Notes under the pieces: generated by a model | What the model was told of the DNA's origin: nothing | Database searches by the model: none | The model's input: the letters and a program-made list of their open reading frames with translations, nothing else | In this document: piece after piece, positions 45,055 to 54,052 of the stretch | How the letters are laid out: each line of letters opens with the position of its first letter | Position numbering within the stretch: the first letter of the stretch is position 1 | Program-made: the position numbers and the translations under genes | Assembly: GCF_025642975.1 (NCBI RefSeq) | Contig: NZ_JANZKJ010000006.1 | Span: 1-64,000 of the forward strand | Direction of reading: 5' to 3' | DNA length: 64,000 nucleotides | Source: Pseudomonas sp. RIT-PI-S | GTDB taxonomy: Bacteria > Pseudomonadota > Gammaproteobacteria > Pseudomonadales > Pseudomonadaceae

Positions 45055-46224
45055 TCAACTGACGCGCTCATAGCCGCCGAGCACGCCCTTCTTGGACAAT
45101 ACCCACTGCCAGAGCTGAATGTCTCGCGCCCTGAACGCTCCTGCGCAGGACAACAGATAGTAACGCCACATGCGGAAGAACCGCTCGCCCATGCGCTCGG
45201 CGAAACTGGGCCACGCGGCTTCGAAGTTCTTGCACCATGCCATGAGCGTCTTGTCATAGTCCGCCCCGAAGTTATGCATGTCCTCGGCGACGAACAACCC
45301 GTCGATGGCATCCCCCACCTGGCCGATGGAGGGCAGGTCGCCGTTGCGGAATATATATTTATCGATCCAGCGGTCAGGCGTGCTGTGACGGCGGTTCTTG
45401 CCGATGGTATGCAACAGGAACAGGCCGTCATCTTTGAGGCAGCGATGGGCGGTTTCCATGTACACCCGATGATTCTTGCGCCCTACGTGCTCGAACATGC
45501 CAACGCTGACGATATGGTCGAATTGTTCATCGATATCGCGGTAATCCTGCAGCCGGAAATCCAGTGGCAGGTCAGGATAACGCGCCTTGGCCCAATCGCA
45601 CTGCTCGCGGGAAATGGTTACTCCCACGCACTCGACGCCATAGTGCTGGGCAGCATACGACATGAAACTGCCCCAGCCACAGCCGATGTCCAGCACCCGC
45701 TGGCCGGGTGTGAGGCGCAACTTGCGGCAGATGAGGTCCAGCTTGGCCGTCTGTGCTTCGGCAAGATCACTCGCGTCCTTCCAGTAGCCGCAGGTATAGG
45801 TCATGCGGGGATCGAGCATGCTTTCATAGAACTCGTTGCCCAGGTCGTAATGCTGCTCACCCACTTGCCAGGCGCGATCCTTGTTCTGCAAGTTAAGGAA
45901 CTTGGCCTTGACCGCATGAAACAGTAACGCAGCGGGGTTGACCATATCCGCCACTCCGGCGCGCAATAGCCGGGCAAAGAACTCGTCGAGGTGTTCCGCC
46001 TCCCAGTCGCCATTCATGTACGCCTCGCCTAGGCCAAGGTTGCCTTCAGCCAGTGCCCGGGCAGGTACGCCAGGGTCCTTGAGGGTCATATCCCAGGGTT
46101 GCACGCCATGCATGCCGATTCCGGCTCTGGTCAACAGTTCCTGAGCAAAGCGCAAGGAGCCTGACGCGTTGTCGACGGAAGCGGAAGCGGAAGAAGCAGG
46201 TGAACCAGAAAGCTTGGTGTGCAT
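45055..46224 (-). CDS. cfa: Cyclopropane-fatty-acyl-phospholipid synthase
   Basis: This 389-residue SAM-dependent methyltransferase methylenates cis double bonds of membrane phospholipid acyl chains. The SAM motif V-L-D-I-G-C-G-W-G-S is near residue 170. Other family features are Q-H-Y-D-L-G-N-E-F-Y, V-S-V-G-M-F-E-H-V-G, and the C-terminal C-A-G-A-F-R-A-R-D-I-Q-L-W-Q. An N-terminal Ser/Ala-rich leader of about 22 residues is extra. AGGGG lies before the ATG. In pseudomonads cfa genes are often RpoS-dependent, and a CTAGACT box lies about 80 bp upstream. Confidence 0.94.
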   Translation of the reverse strand: MHTKLSGSPASSASASVDNASGSLRFAQELLTRAGIGMHGVQPWDMTLKDPGVPARALAEGNLGLGEAYMNGDWEAEHLDEFFARLLRAGVADMVNPAALLFHAVKAKFLNLQNKDRAWQVGEQHYDLGNEFYESMLDPRMTYTCGYWKDASDLAEAQTAKLDLICRKLRLTPGQRVLDIGCGWGSFMSYAAQHYGVECVGVTISREQCDWAKARYPDLPLDFRLQDYRDIDEQFDHIVSVGMFEHVGRKNHRVYMETAHRCLKDDGLFLLHTIGKNRRHSTPDRWIDKYIFRNGDLPSIGQVGDAIDGLFVAEDMHNFGADYDKTLMAWCKNFEAAWPSFAERMGERFFRMWRYYLLSCAGAFRARDIQLWQWVLSKKGVLGGYERVS

Positions 46225-46557
46225 AGCTATCCCCTGTTCAAGACGTGCGATTTAACTGGCGGTTTCGAAGTACCTATGGAGGGCAGTGGCGTAATGTGTA
46301 CAGTCTAGTAGCGCATCATGGTCGCTGTGATCAGCGCAACGGCAACAGCAAGCGTAACAGCGACGGGCGCGCCCTGCCTGTAGACGGAAGCTAATGAAGC
46401 GATGGATTTTATTTATCACTCAAGAGTAAGCCGGCACTTGGCCGGCCAACAATGGGGGCTTGGGAAAAGTCCGTTACCGCAGCGGCAATAATGTTCGCCT
46501 GCCACACCCTGCAAGAGCGTGCGACAGGCGCCGAACTTGACCAGAACAGCGTGGCGC
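46225..46557. other. 333-bp region between alaC-like and cfa genes
   Basis: No gene is recognised. The left half contains a hairpin-forming stretch, GCCTGTCGCAC against GTGTGGCAGGC with wobble pairs (within about 46508-46541), downstream of the aminotransferase stop and without a T-tract. The right half holds the cfa promoter region. Confidence 0.45.
46302..46308 (-). promoter_or_regulatory. Possible sigma-S -10 box of cfa
   Basis: On the minus strand CTAGACT matches six of seven positions of the sigma-S extended -10 core CTAYACT, about 80 bp before the cfa start. Expectation for the family: stationary-phase induction. The match is short and unproven. Confidence 0.3.
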
Positions 46558-47784
46558 CTAGACCGTAGCCTTACCCGGCTTGGCCAGCAGGCCGTCGGCG
46601 CGGAACATCTGGCGAATGCCCCGCACGGCTTGTCGAATACGATCGTGGTTTTCAATCAGGGCAAAGCGCACGTGGTCGTCGCCGTAGTCCCCGAAGCCAA
46701 TGCCGGGCGATACGCATACCTTCGCTTCAGCCAGCAACTTCTTGGCGAACTCCAGAGAGCCCAGCGCGGCATAGGGTTCGGGGATCTTCGCCCAGACATA
46801 CATCGACGCCTTGGGGTTTTCGACCATCCAGCCGATCTCATGCAAGCCCTTGACCAAGGTGTTGCGACGCTGGCGATACTGCTCGGCGATGTCCCGCACG
46901 CATTGCTGGTCGCCTTCCAGCGCCGCAATGGCCGCGACCTGCAGCGGCGTGAAGGTGCCGTAGTCATGGTAGCTCTTGATCCGCGCCAGCGCCGACACCA
47001 GCTCGGGGTTACCGACCATGAAGCCAATCCGCCAGCCAGCCATGTTGTAGCTTTTGGAGAGGGTGAAGAACTCCACGGCGATGTCTTTCGCCCCTGGCAC
47101 CTGCATGATCGATGGAGCTTTCCAGCCGTCGTAGACGATGTCCGCGTAAGCCAGGTCGTGCACGACCAGCACGTCATAACGCTTGGCGAGCTCAACCACC
47201 CGCTCGAAGAAGTCCAGCTCCACGCACTGTGCAGTCGGGTTGGAGGGGAAGCCCAGGATCATCATCTTCGGCTTGGGGATCGACTCGCGGATCGCCCGTT
47301 CCAGCTCATTGAAGAAGTCCACCCCCGGCACCAAAGGTACGGAGCGCACTTGGGCGCCTGCGATCACAGCGCCGTAAATGTGGATCGGGTAGCTGGGGTT
47401 GGGCACCAGCACAGTGTCGCCCTGGTCCAGGGTTGCCAGCATCAAGTGCGCCAACCCTTCCTTGGAGCCGATAGTAACGATTGCTTCGCTTTCAGGGTCG
47501 ATCTCGACTCCATAGCGGTCACCATACCAGCGGGAAATCGCCCGGCGCAGGCGCGGAATGCCTCGGGAAGTGGAATAGCCATGGGTGTCTTCGCGCTGAG
47601 CGACGTTGACCAGCTTTTCCACGATATGCGGCGGCGTGGCCCCGTCCGGGTTGCCCATGCTCAGGTCGATGATGTCTTCGCCGCGACGGCGCGCGGCCAT
47701 CTTGAGTTCGGCAGTGATATTGAAAACGTAGGGGGGAAGGCGATCAATGCGCGCGAAGCGGCGCGGCGAACGGAGTTCGGCCAT
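46558..47784 (-). CDS. AlaC-like PLP-dependent alanine/2-oxo acid aminotransferase
   Basis: This 408-residue fold-type I aminotransferase most resembles glutamate-pyruvate transaminase AlaC. The PLP lysine is in T-L-S-K-S-Y-N-M-A-G-W-R (around residue 240), with N-P-S-Y-P-I-H, F-P-S-N-P-T-A and D-L-A-Y-A-D-I-V upstream and R-F-A-L near the C-terminus. The start MAELRSPRRF at 47784 has GAGGA upstream and is preferred over an in-frame ATG 90 bp earlier. It is transcribed in the same direction as the cyo operon, but the cyo terminator separates them. The substrate is not certain from sequence alone. Confidence 0.88.
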   Translation of the reverse strand: MAELRSPRRFARIDRLPPYVFNITAELKMAARRRGEDIIDLSMGNPDGATPPHIVEKLVNVAQREDTHGYSTSRGIPRLRRAISRWYGDRYGVEIDPESEAIVTIGSKEGLAHLMLATLDQGDTVLVPNPSYPIHIYGAVIAGAQVRSVPLVPGVDFFNELERAIRESIPKPKMMILGFPSNPTAQCVELDFFERVVELAKRYDVLVVHDLAYADIVYDGWKAPSIMQVPGAKDIAVEFFTLSKSYNMAGWRIGFMVGNPELVSALARIKSYHDYGTFTPLQVAAIAALEGDQQCVRDIAEQYRQRRNTLVKGLHEIGWMVENPKASMYVWAKIPEPYAALGSLEFAKKLLAEAKVCVSPGIGFGDYGDDHVRFALIENHDRIRQAVRGIRQMFRADGLLAKPGKATV

Positions 47785-47893
47785 GGTGTCCTCGATGTAC
47801 GTAAGCGCCCGGAACCGTCCGAGCGACGTAGGCCAGATCATTGGCCTGCGCCGAAGATACGGTGGCCGGCGCATGGCTGTCCAGCGGCGCCCA

Positions 47894-47918
47894 TAAAAAA
47901 ACCGGGCAAGGCCCGGTT
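47894..47918 (-). terminator. Rho-independent terminator of cyoABCDE
   Basis: Read on the minus strand, AACCGGGC and GCCCGGTT form an 8-bp perfect stem with a 3-base loop, ending in a run of T (complement 47894-47900). It lies about 40 bp after the cyoE stop. Confidence 0.88.
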
Positions 47919-47955
47919 AGTCAGGATCGCGGCTCATCGCCGGCAATGGCGGCTG

Positions 47956-48846
47956 CTACGGCAGCGCCGAGGTCAGCAACAAGTCCGCCGATGCCTTGAA
48001 GTCCACCGACATCATCACGCTAAGGGCCGTGATGGTGAAGATGGAAAAAACGAACAGCTTGCGCGCCCATACACGGTCGTCAGCGGCCTTGTAGCCGGTC
48101 CACGCCATGTACAGCCAATACATCCCCATCGCTGCGGCAACTGCCATGTAGCTCAGGCCCGCATAGCCTCCCAAAGTAAGCATCAGGGTGGCTAGCACGA
48201 AGGCGAGGATGTAATACAGGATGTGCCGTTTGGCCACCGAGATACCCCGCTCCACCGGCAGCACCGGGATGGAAGCAGCGCGGTAGTCATTGAAGCGGAA
48301 GATGGCGATCGCATACGAATGCGGCATTTGCCACAGGCTGAACATCACCAGCAAGGTCATTGCGGCCATGTCGAAACGCCCAGTGACCGCCACATAGCCG
48401 ATCACCGGCGGCATGGCCCCGGACAAACTCCCGACCAGCGTGCCGTGCACGGACTTGCGCTTCAGGTACAGGCTATACAGCCCGACATAAATGGCAAAGC
48501 CGATAAAGCCGCAGAACGCAGCCAGGGGGTTGGCCAGCTTGTAGAGCATGCCAAGCCCCAGCACCCCAAGCACCGTGGCATACGCTAGGGCTACCTTGAC
48601 CGAAATCAGGCCCTGGACGATGGCCCGGTTCTTGGTGCGCTCCATCTTCACGTCAATGTCGCGGTCGATGCAGTTGTTGAACGCGCAACCGGACGCGACG
48701 ACCAGCGAAGTACCGATCACCGTGGCAAGGAACAGGCCGAGATCGACATGCCCTTGCGCGGCAAGGAAGAAGCCGCCTGCCACTGAAAGCACGTTACCGA
48801 AAATGATCCCCGGTTTGGTGATTTGGATAAAGTGCTTCACAGACAT
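47956..48846 (-). CDS. cyoE: Protohaem IX farnesyltransferase
   Basis: This 296-residue UbiA-family membrane enzyme makes haem O from haem B for the bo3 oxidase. Motif [15 protein letters not shown] (residues about 57-71) binds the prenyl diphosphate, and the second Asp-rich loop region follows ([14 protein letters not shown]). About nine hydrophobic segments are seen. Start [14 protein letters not shown] at 48846, 10 bp after cyoD. An in-frame extension would run into cyoD and is rejected. It is the last gene of the operon. Confidence 0.95.
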   Translation of the reverse strand: MSVKHFIQITKPGIIFGNVLSVAGGFFLAAQGHVDLGLFLATVIGTSLVVASGCAFNNCIDRDIDVKMERTKNRAIVQGLISVKVALAYATVLGVLGLGMLYKLANPLAAFCGFIGFAIYVGLYSLYLKRKSVHGTLVGSLSGAMPPVIGYVAVTGRFDMAAMTLLVMFSLWQMPHSYAIAIFRFNDYRAASIPVLPVERGISVAKRHILYYILAFVLATLMLTLGGYAGLSYMAVAAAMGMYWLYMAWTGYKAADDRVWARKLFVFSIFTITALSVMMSVDFKASADLLLTSALP

Positions 48847-48856
48847 GCGAGCTACC

Positions 48857-49186
48857 TCACTTCGCCAGCATGAAGTGATGGATGCTGAACATGATCCACA
48901 GCGACAGGCCAACCAGGAACGCGATGATCACCGCCGAGAAGATAAAGGCGATGACGTTCCAGCGTTGCTCGGAAGAGCGGTCCAGGTGCAGGAAGTACAC
49001 CAGGTGAACGATCACCTGGATAACCGCGAACACCAATACGATCGCCAGGATGGCGTCCTTGGACATCGACTGGAACATGACCAGGCCGAACGGAATCACC
49101 GTCAGGATCACCGACAGGACGAAGCCGACCATGTACGACTTGAAGCTACCGTGGCTTGCGCCGCCGGCGGAATGGTTGTTAGCCAT
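48857..49186 (-). CDS. cyoD: Cytochrome bo3 ubiquinol oxidase subunit IV
   Basis: This 109-residue protein has three TM helices, the usual CyoD form. [10 protein letters not shown] (around residue 60-69) is the conserved subunit IV segment. It assists assembly of the CuB site in subunit I. Its ATG overlaps the cyoC stop by one base, so translation is coupled. Confidence 0.94.
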   Translation of the reverse strand: MANNHSAGGASHGSFKSYMVGFVLSVILTVIPFGLVMFQSMSKDAILAIVLVFAVIQVIVHLVYFLHLDRSSEQRWNVIAFIFSAVIIAFLVGLSLWIMFSIHHFMLAK

Positions 49187-49809
49187 TACAGGGCCCCCAT
49201 CAGGTATACAACGGTGAACACGCAGATCCAGACCACGTCCAGGAAGTGCCAGAACAAGCTAAGGCAGCTCATGCGGGTCTGGTTGGTCGCGGTCAGGCCG
49301 TTCTTGCTGATTTGCGCCATCAGCACCGCCATCCACAGCAGACCGCTGGACACGTGCAGGCCGTGAGTACCGACCAGCGTGAAGAATGCGGACAGGAAAC
49401 CGCTTTTATCCGGACCGTGACCTTCTTCGATCAGCTTGTGGAACTCGTTAATCTCCATGCCGATGAAGCCCAGGCCAAAGAGGAAGGTGATGAACAGCCA
49501 GGTCATCACACCGCTCTTGTTGCCTTTGTGCATCGCCAGCATGGAGAAGCCGAACGTGATCGAGCTGAACAACAGCAGGAAGGTTTCGACCAGCACATAG
49601 CCCAGTTCGAAGATGTCGTGGCCCGAAGGCCCGCCTGCCACGTTCCCTACCAGCACCGCATACGCGGCGAACAGGCAGGAGAACAGAATGCAGTCCGTCA
49701 TCAGGTAGATCCAGAAGCCGAAGACAGTCATGCCCCCGGCGTCGTGGTGATCGTCGTGCCCATGCTCGTGGCTATGGGCGACTTCACCGTGCAGAACGGT
49801 ATTTACCAT
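49186..49809 (-). CDS. cyoC: Cytochrome bo3 ubiquinol oxidase subunit III
   Basis: This 207-residue protein has five TM helices, as expected for CyoC. The N-terminus is histidine-rich ([12 protein letters not shown], residues about 12-23). The core [14 protein letters not shown] and [13 protein letters not shown] match the family. It sits 3 bp after cyoB. It stabilises subunit I and the oxygen path. Confidence 0.95.
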   Translation of the reverse strand: MVNTVLHGEVAHSHEHGHDDHHDAGGMTVFGFWIYLMTDCILFSCLFAAYAVLVGNVAGGPSGHDIFELGYVLVETFLLLFSSITFGFSMLAMHKGNKSGVMTWLFITFLFGLGFIGMEINEFHKLIEEGHGPDKSGFLSAFFTLVGTHGLHVSSGLLWMAVLMAQISKNGLTATNQTRMSCLSLFWHFLDVVWICVFTVVYLMGAL

Positions 49810-49812
49810 GGT

Positions 49813-51837
49813 TCAAACCTTCTCCAACGTGGAGTTCACACGGGTACCACCGGCAAAGCCTGCTTGGGCGTTGGCCAGGGCGCGCTGACGCTCGCCTTCG
49901 ATACGGGCCACTTCGGCGGCCGGAACGTAGTAGTCGATGTCATCGTCGTAGCTGCGGATGATCAAGGTAACGATCATGCCGACGAAGCCGACGATGGCAG
50001 CCCACCAGATGTGCCAGATGAGCGCGAAGCCAAGCACCAGGCTGAATGCAGCCATGATGACGCCCATGCCGGTATTGCGAGGCATGTGGATCTGTTTGTA
50101 ATCAGCGGCGTTGGCGGTGGCCTCGGCACGTTCTTTCATGCCCCAGTAGGCGTCCAGGTCGGAAACCACGGGTACTTCAGCGAAGTTGTAGAACGGCGGT
50201 GGCGAGGAGGTGGACCATTCCAGGGTACGGCCATCCCATGGGTCGCCAGTGACGTCGACGTTCTTGTGGCGATCGCGGATCGACACGTACAACTGAATCA
50301 GCTGGCAGGCGATACCGACGGCAACCAGCAGGGCGCCGAACATCGCGATGTACAGCCATGGCGTCCACTCCGGGTTATCGGTGTGGTTCAGGCGACGGGT
50401 CATGCCCATGAAACCCAGCACGTACAGCGGCATGAAGGCGAAGTAGAAGCCCAGCAGCCAGAACCAGAAGCTGGCCTTGCCCCAACGCTCGTTCAGGGTG
50501 AAACCGAAGGCTTTCGGGAACCAGAAGGCGAAGCCCGCCAGGTAGCCGAACACTGCGCCGCCGATGATCACGTTATGGAAGTGAGCGATCAGGAACAGGC
50601 TGTTGTGGAGCACGAAGTCCGCGCCCGGAACGGCCAGCAGAACGCCGGTCATGCCACCGATACTGAAGGTGACGATGAAACCTATCGTCCATAGCATCGG
50701 CGATTTGAACTCGATGCGGCCGCGGTACATGGTGAACAGCCAGGTGAAGATTTTCACCCCTGTGGGTACCGCGATGACCATCGTCATGATGCCGAAGAAG
50801 GCGTTGACGTTGGCGCCCGAACCCATGGTGAAGAAGTGGTGCAGCCAAACGATGAACGACAGGACGGTGATCGCCACTGTTGCGTATACCAGCGAGACGT
50901 ACCCGAACAGGCGCTTCTTCGAGAAGGTGGAAGTCACCTCCGAGAACACACCGAAGGCCGGGAGAATCAGGATATAAACTTCAGGGTGGCCCCATGCCCA
51001 GAACAGGTTGACGTACATCATCGGGTTGCCACCAAGCTCGTTGGTGAAGAAGTGCATACCCAGATAACGGTCAAGCGTCAGCAGGAACAGCGTAGCGGTG
51101 AGGATCGGGAACGAGGCGGCGATCAGGATCGCGGTGCACAGGCAGTTCCAGGTGAACACCGGCATTTTCATCAAGGTCATGCCGGGGGCACGCATCTTGA
51201 GGATGGTCACGATGAAGTTCACACCGGTCAGCAAGGTACCCAAACCGGATATCTGCAGTGCCCAGATGTAGTAGTCCACGCCCACGCCAGGGCTGTACTG
51301 GATGCCAGCCAGTGGCGGATACGCGACCCAGCCGGTCTTGCCGAACTCGCCAACCCCCAGGGAGATGTTGACCAGCAGCACGCCAACCACGAAGAACCAG
51401 AAGCTGATGGAGTTCAGGAACGGGAACGCCACATCGCGTGCACCGATCTGCAGCGGAACCACGATGTTCATCAGGCCAATCATGAACGGCATGGCCATGA
51501 AGATGATCATGATCGTACCGTGGGCGGTGAAGATCTGATCGTAGTGTTCCGGTGGCAGGTAGCCGGTGGACCCAGCGACGGCGACCGCTTGCTGCGACCG
51601 CATCATGATGGCGTCGGCAAAGCCACGCAGCAGCATGACCACGGCAACGGCGATATACATCACGCCGATCTTTTTATGGTCGACAGAGGTGAACCACTCT
51701 TTCCAGAGATAGCCCCACTTCTTGTAGTAGGTGATCGCCGCGAATGCGCCTGCCCCGAGCACCGCAACGATGGCAAGGGTCACCATCACTATCGGCTCGT
51801 GGAAGGGTATCGCTTCCAGCGTTAATTTACCGAACAT
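49813..51837 (-). CDS. cyoB: Cytochrome bo3 ubiquinol oxidase subunit I
   Basis: This 674-residue proton-pumping haem-copper oxidase core subunit carries haem b, haem o3 and CuB. The CuB/Tyr motif [14 protein letters not shown] (around residue 285) is intact. The haem-o3/haem-b His region follows in [16 protein letters not shown]. About 15 TM helices are expected. In P. putida the translation of cyoB is a target of Crc/Hfq catabolite control; AGTAAAAGATG at its start is A-rich and compatible, which is an inference. Confidence 0.96.
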   Translation of the reverse strand: MFGKLTLEAIPFHEPIVMVTLAIVAVLGAGAFAAITYYKKWGYLWKEWFTSVDHKKIGVMYIAVAVVMLLRGFADAIMMRSQQAVAVAGSTGYLPPEHYDQIFTAHGTIMIIFMAMPFMIGLMNIVVPLQIGARDVAFPFLNSISFWFFVVGVLLVNISLGVGEFGKTGWVAYPPLAGIQYSPGVGVDYYIWALQISGLGTLLTGVNFIVTILKMRAPGMTLMKMPVFTWNCLCTAILIAASFPILTATLFLLTLDRYLGMHFFTNELGGNPMMYVNLFWAWGHPEVYILILPAFGVFSEVTSTFSKKRLFGYVSLVYATVAITVLSFIVWLHHFFTMGSGANVNAFFGIMTMVIAVPTGVKIFTWLFTMYRGRIEFKSPMLWTIGFIVTFSIGGMTGVLLAVPGADFVLHNSLFLIAHFHNVIIGGAVFGYLAGFAFWFPKAFGFTLNERWGKASFWFWLLGFYFAFMPLYVLGFMGMTRRLNHTDNPEWTPWLYIAMFGALLVAVGIACQLIQLYVSIRDRHKNVDVTGDPWDGRTLEWSTSSPPPFYNFAEVPVVSDLDAYWGMKERAEATANAADYKQIHMPRNTGMGVIMAAFSLVLGFALIWHIWWAAIVGFVGMIVTLIIRSYDDDIDYYVPAAEVARIEGERQRALANAQAGFAGGTRVNSTLEKV

Positions 51838-51840
51838 CTT

Positions 51841-52776
51841 TTACTCCTCTGCCCCAGCAGCTGAATTCTCACTTACTTCCTTACCTTCCTTGCCAAGCAC
51901 ACCCTTCTCGTGCATCCCATGGTGGCCTGGGTTCATGCCTTCATACTTATCGATGATGGACTGGAACAGGTTAGGCGTGGCCGAGGAATACAGCGCGACG
52001 GGGTTCTTTTCGCTTGGTTTGGCCAGTGCGGCGTATTCGGCCGAATCAAGCTTCTTCGGTGAATTGCGAACTTCGTTGACCCAGGTATCGAACGCTTCCT
52101 GGGTGGTGGCTTGAGCCTGGAAGGTCATGCCGGTAAAGCCGGCGCCACTATAGTTAGCGGAGATGCCCTGGAAGTCGCCGTTCTGGTTGGCGATCAGGTG
52201 AAGCTTGGTTTGCATGCCGGCCATGGCATAGATCTGGCCACCCAGTGCCGGAATGAAGAACGAGTTCATTACCGCGTCAGAGGTGATTTCGAAACTAAGC
52301 GGGGTATGTGCCGGGAAGACGATCTTGTTGACCGTCGCAATGCCTTGTTCCGGGTAAATGAACAGCCATTTCCAGTCCAGCGCGACGACCTGAATGCGCA
52401 CCGGCTTCACGTCCGAATCCAATGGGCGATACGGGTCGAGGTGGTGGGTGGAAACGTAGGTCACATAGCCCAGGACCGCGATGATGATCAGCGGGACGCC
52501 CCACACGATCGCTTCGATTTTAGTGGAGTGGGCCCACTCGGGCGCGTAGGTGGCGCTCCGGTTCGACGCGCGATATCTCCAGGCGAACAGGAAGGTCATG
52601 ACGATCACCGGAATGACCACCGTGAGCATCAGTGCGAAAGCGAGGAGAATCAGGTTTCTCTCGTCGATGCCTACCTGCCCCTTGGGGTTGAGCAGGGTCC
52701 AGTCGCACCCACTGAGAAAAAGCATGCCGAAAAAGGGCAATATGCCAAACAGTCTGGGGTAACGCTTTTTACTCAT
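51841..52776 (-). CDS. cyoA: Cytochrome bo3 ubiquinol oxidase subunit II (lipoprotein)
   Basis: This 311-residue subunit has a lipoprotein signal ending F-L-S-G-C (Cys24), two TM helices and a periplasmic cupredoxin domain. V-V-A-L-D-W-K-W-L-F-I-Y-P is the start of the domain. The CuA ligands of cytochrome c oxidases are absent, as is normal for quinol oxidases. The C-terminus is His/Gly/Lys-rich (residues about 285-311). Start MSKKRYPRLFG at 52776; upstream in-frame sequence has no homology. It is the first gene of cyoABCDE. Confidence 0.95.
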   Translation of the reverse strand: MSKKRYPRLFGILPFFGMLFLSGCDWTLLNPKGQVGIDERNLILLAFALMLTVVIPVIVMTFLFAWRYRASNRSATYAPEWAHSTKIEAIVWGVPLIIIAVLGYVTYVSTHHLDPYRPLDSDVKPVRIQVVALDWKWLFIYPEQGIATVNKIVFPAHTPLSFEITSDAVMNSFFIPALGGQIYAMAGMQTKLHLIANQNGDFQGISANYSGAGFTGMTFQAQATTQEAFDTWVNEVRNSPKKLDSAEYAALAKPSEKNPVALYSSATPNLFQSIIDKYEGMNPGHHGMHEKGVLGKEGKEVSENSAAGAEE

Positions 52777-53317
52777 CTCACGACCTCTAAAGCTTGCTTC
52801 AATGCAATGTGTGTTGTGATCGCCAACACTTCGTCCTGCCAAGCGTCAGCATTTTTTCGGGATCGTCCACGGAATGCCTGGTAACCAGCCGCGGCTGAAG
52901 TAGGCAACCAGTGTCGTGCAGTGCTCAAATTGCTTTGACTCGTCCGATTATAGGCAAGTCGCCCGATCGCGCCCCATTCCTTTGGGCCGGACAATCGTGA
53001 AGGGTAGACAACCGGATACCGCAAGCGCCTCGCAACGCCCGAAAAAAAAGGCTTATGCCTTGATTTCCAAGGGCCTGAGGGGTGGGCTATGCAGAAATTG
53101 CCGCGATTGTAGTGAGCTAGCCCCACGATGAATATGACTTATATAGCAACAGTACATTACGGATTATGCAACAATGCGTCACCGTTTCAACCCCTTGCGA
53201 CACGATGTCGCACCGCCGTCGCAGCGGCTGTAGGCCTTGTGCTGTAAGGGTTTCAGAAGGTTCAGCAGTTGCATGGTGGCCAGGAGGGGCTGGCCGCACA
53301 TTAGCGGCCGGCATGAT
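52777..53317. other. 541-bp region between dsbB and cyoA
   Basis: Overlapping short frames here show no domain. It contains the cyo promoter region (see 52947-52952) and, near 53289-53310, a GGCCGC/GCGGCC hairpin downstream of the dsbB stop without a T-tract. No RNA gene was recognised. Confidence 0.45.
52947..52952 (-). promoter_or_regulatory. Possible -10 box for cyoA
   Basis: TATAAT is read exactly on the minus strand about 170 bp before the cyoA start. No good -35 is found at 17 bp, so an activator-dependent promoter or a chance match are both possible. Confidence 0.3.
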
Positions 53318-53824
53318 TCATGACGAGCGTCGGTTGCGCCAGACACCGAGCGGAACCAATACCACGGTCAGGGTGAATGCCACTAGCGCCCACTGTGCCA
53401 GCGACAGGCCCAGGATTGGCGGATAGGGCGTGGTGCAAAAACCTTGGACTTCGAATACCGAAGGCAGGAGCTTCGCCAGTGGCAGGCCATCGACGATCGG
53501 TTGGAGGGTATCCACGCCACAGCTGGACAACGGATGCGCCAATACCCAGGCATGCTGCCCAGCGGCGGCGAGCCCCGCTACCGCGCTGATCACCACCAGG
53601 GCCTCGAACACCGTTACGCCGCGCTGGCCAGGCATGGCCGCTCCAATGAAGGCGAACAGTGCGATCAGGACGAAGGCATAGCGCTGCAGGATGCACAGTG
53701 GACACGGCGCCTCTTCGAGGACGACCTGCAGATAGAGCGCGCCGCCCAGCATTGCCAGGCAGATAACACCTAAAAGAAGAAGAAAGCGCCGCTCGCGGGC
53801 GAGTCGCGGTTGAATCTGGTTCAT
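53318..53824 (-). CDS. dsbB: Disulfide bond formation protein B
   Basis: This 168-residue inner-membrane protein with four TM helices reoxidises DsbA and passes electrons to quinone. The first periplasmic pair is C-P-L-C (Cys41/Cys44) and the second pair is Cys102/Cys130. The R-Y motif after C-P-L-C-I-L-Q is present. Pseudomonads often carry two DsbB proteins; which one this is cannot be decided. Upstream lies a long imperfect hairpin (53874-53938). Confidence 0.92.
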   Translation of the reverse strand: MNQIQPRLARERRFLLLLGVICLAMLGGALYLQVVLEEAPCPLCILQRYAFVLIALFAFIGAAMPGQRGVTVFEALVVISAVAGLAAAGQHAWVLAHPLSSCGVDTLQPIVDGLPLAKLLPSVFEVQGFCTTPYPPILGLSLAQWALVAFTLTVVLVPLGVWRNRRSS

Positions 53825-53873
53825 TGAGGGTCCTGTAGTGCAGAGCGGCCCGGAATTGCAAGGCCGCTAGAGG

Positions 53874-53938
53874 TTTGTACGAAAGGTTGGCGCGCGAAGA
53901 CCGGGCAAGGCGGGCGTAGCCACTTTCCGTACAAAGCC
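53874..53938. repeat. Long imperfect inverted repeat upstream of dsbB
   Basis: TTTGTACGAAAG (53874-53885) and CTTTCCGTACAAA (53923-53935) are complementary with one bulge, and outer GG/CC bases extend the stem. The arms enclose about 37 bp. It lies 50 bp before the dsbB start in an otherwise gene-free 228-bp gap. Confidence 0.55.
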
Positions 53939-54052
53939 TAAGGTAGCACCGTTGATCGGGGTGAGAGTAAAGGGAGGGCGGATTAAACCTCGGTTAACCC
54001 GAAAAAGATATGCCACCAAGCCATGCCGTTCGGGGACCGGCACGGCGAGCGC

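Noticed and set aside
46519..48195. 558-codon frame on the plus strand across the aminotransferase, terminator and cyoE
   Set aside because: It crosses two well-supported minus-strand genes and a strong terminator, and its translation is Arg/His/Gln-rich without any recognisable fold.
49246..50694. 482-codon frame antisense to cyoC/cyoB
   Set aside because: Shadow of cyo genes, with low-complexity composition and no initiation signal.
52773..53126. 117-codon minus-strand frame upstream of cyoA
   Set aside because: It overlaps the cyoA start and promoter region, has no domain and mixed composition typical of non-coding DNA.
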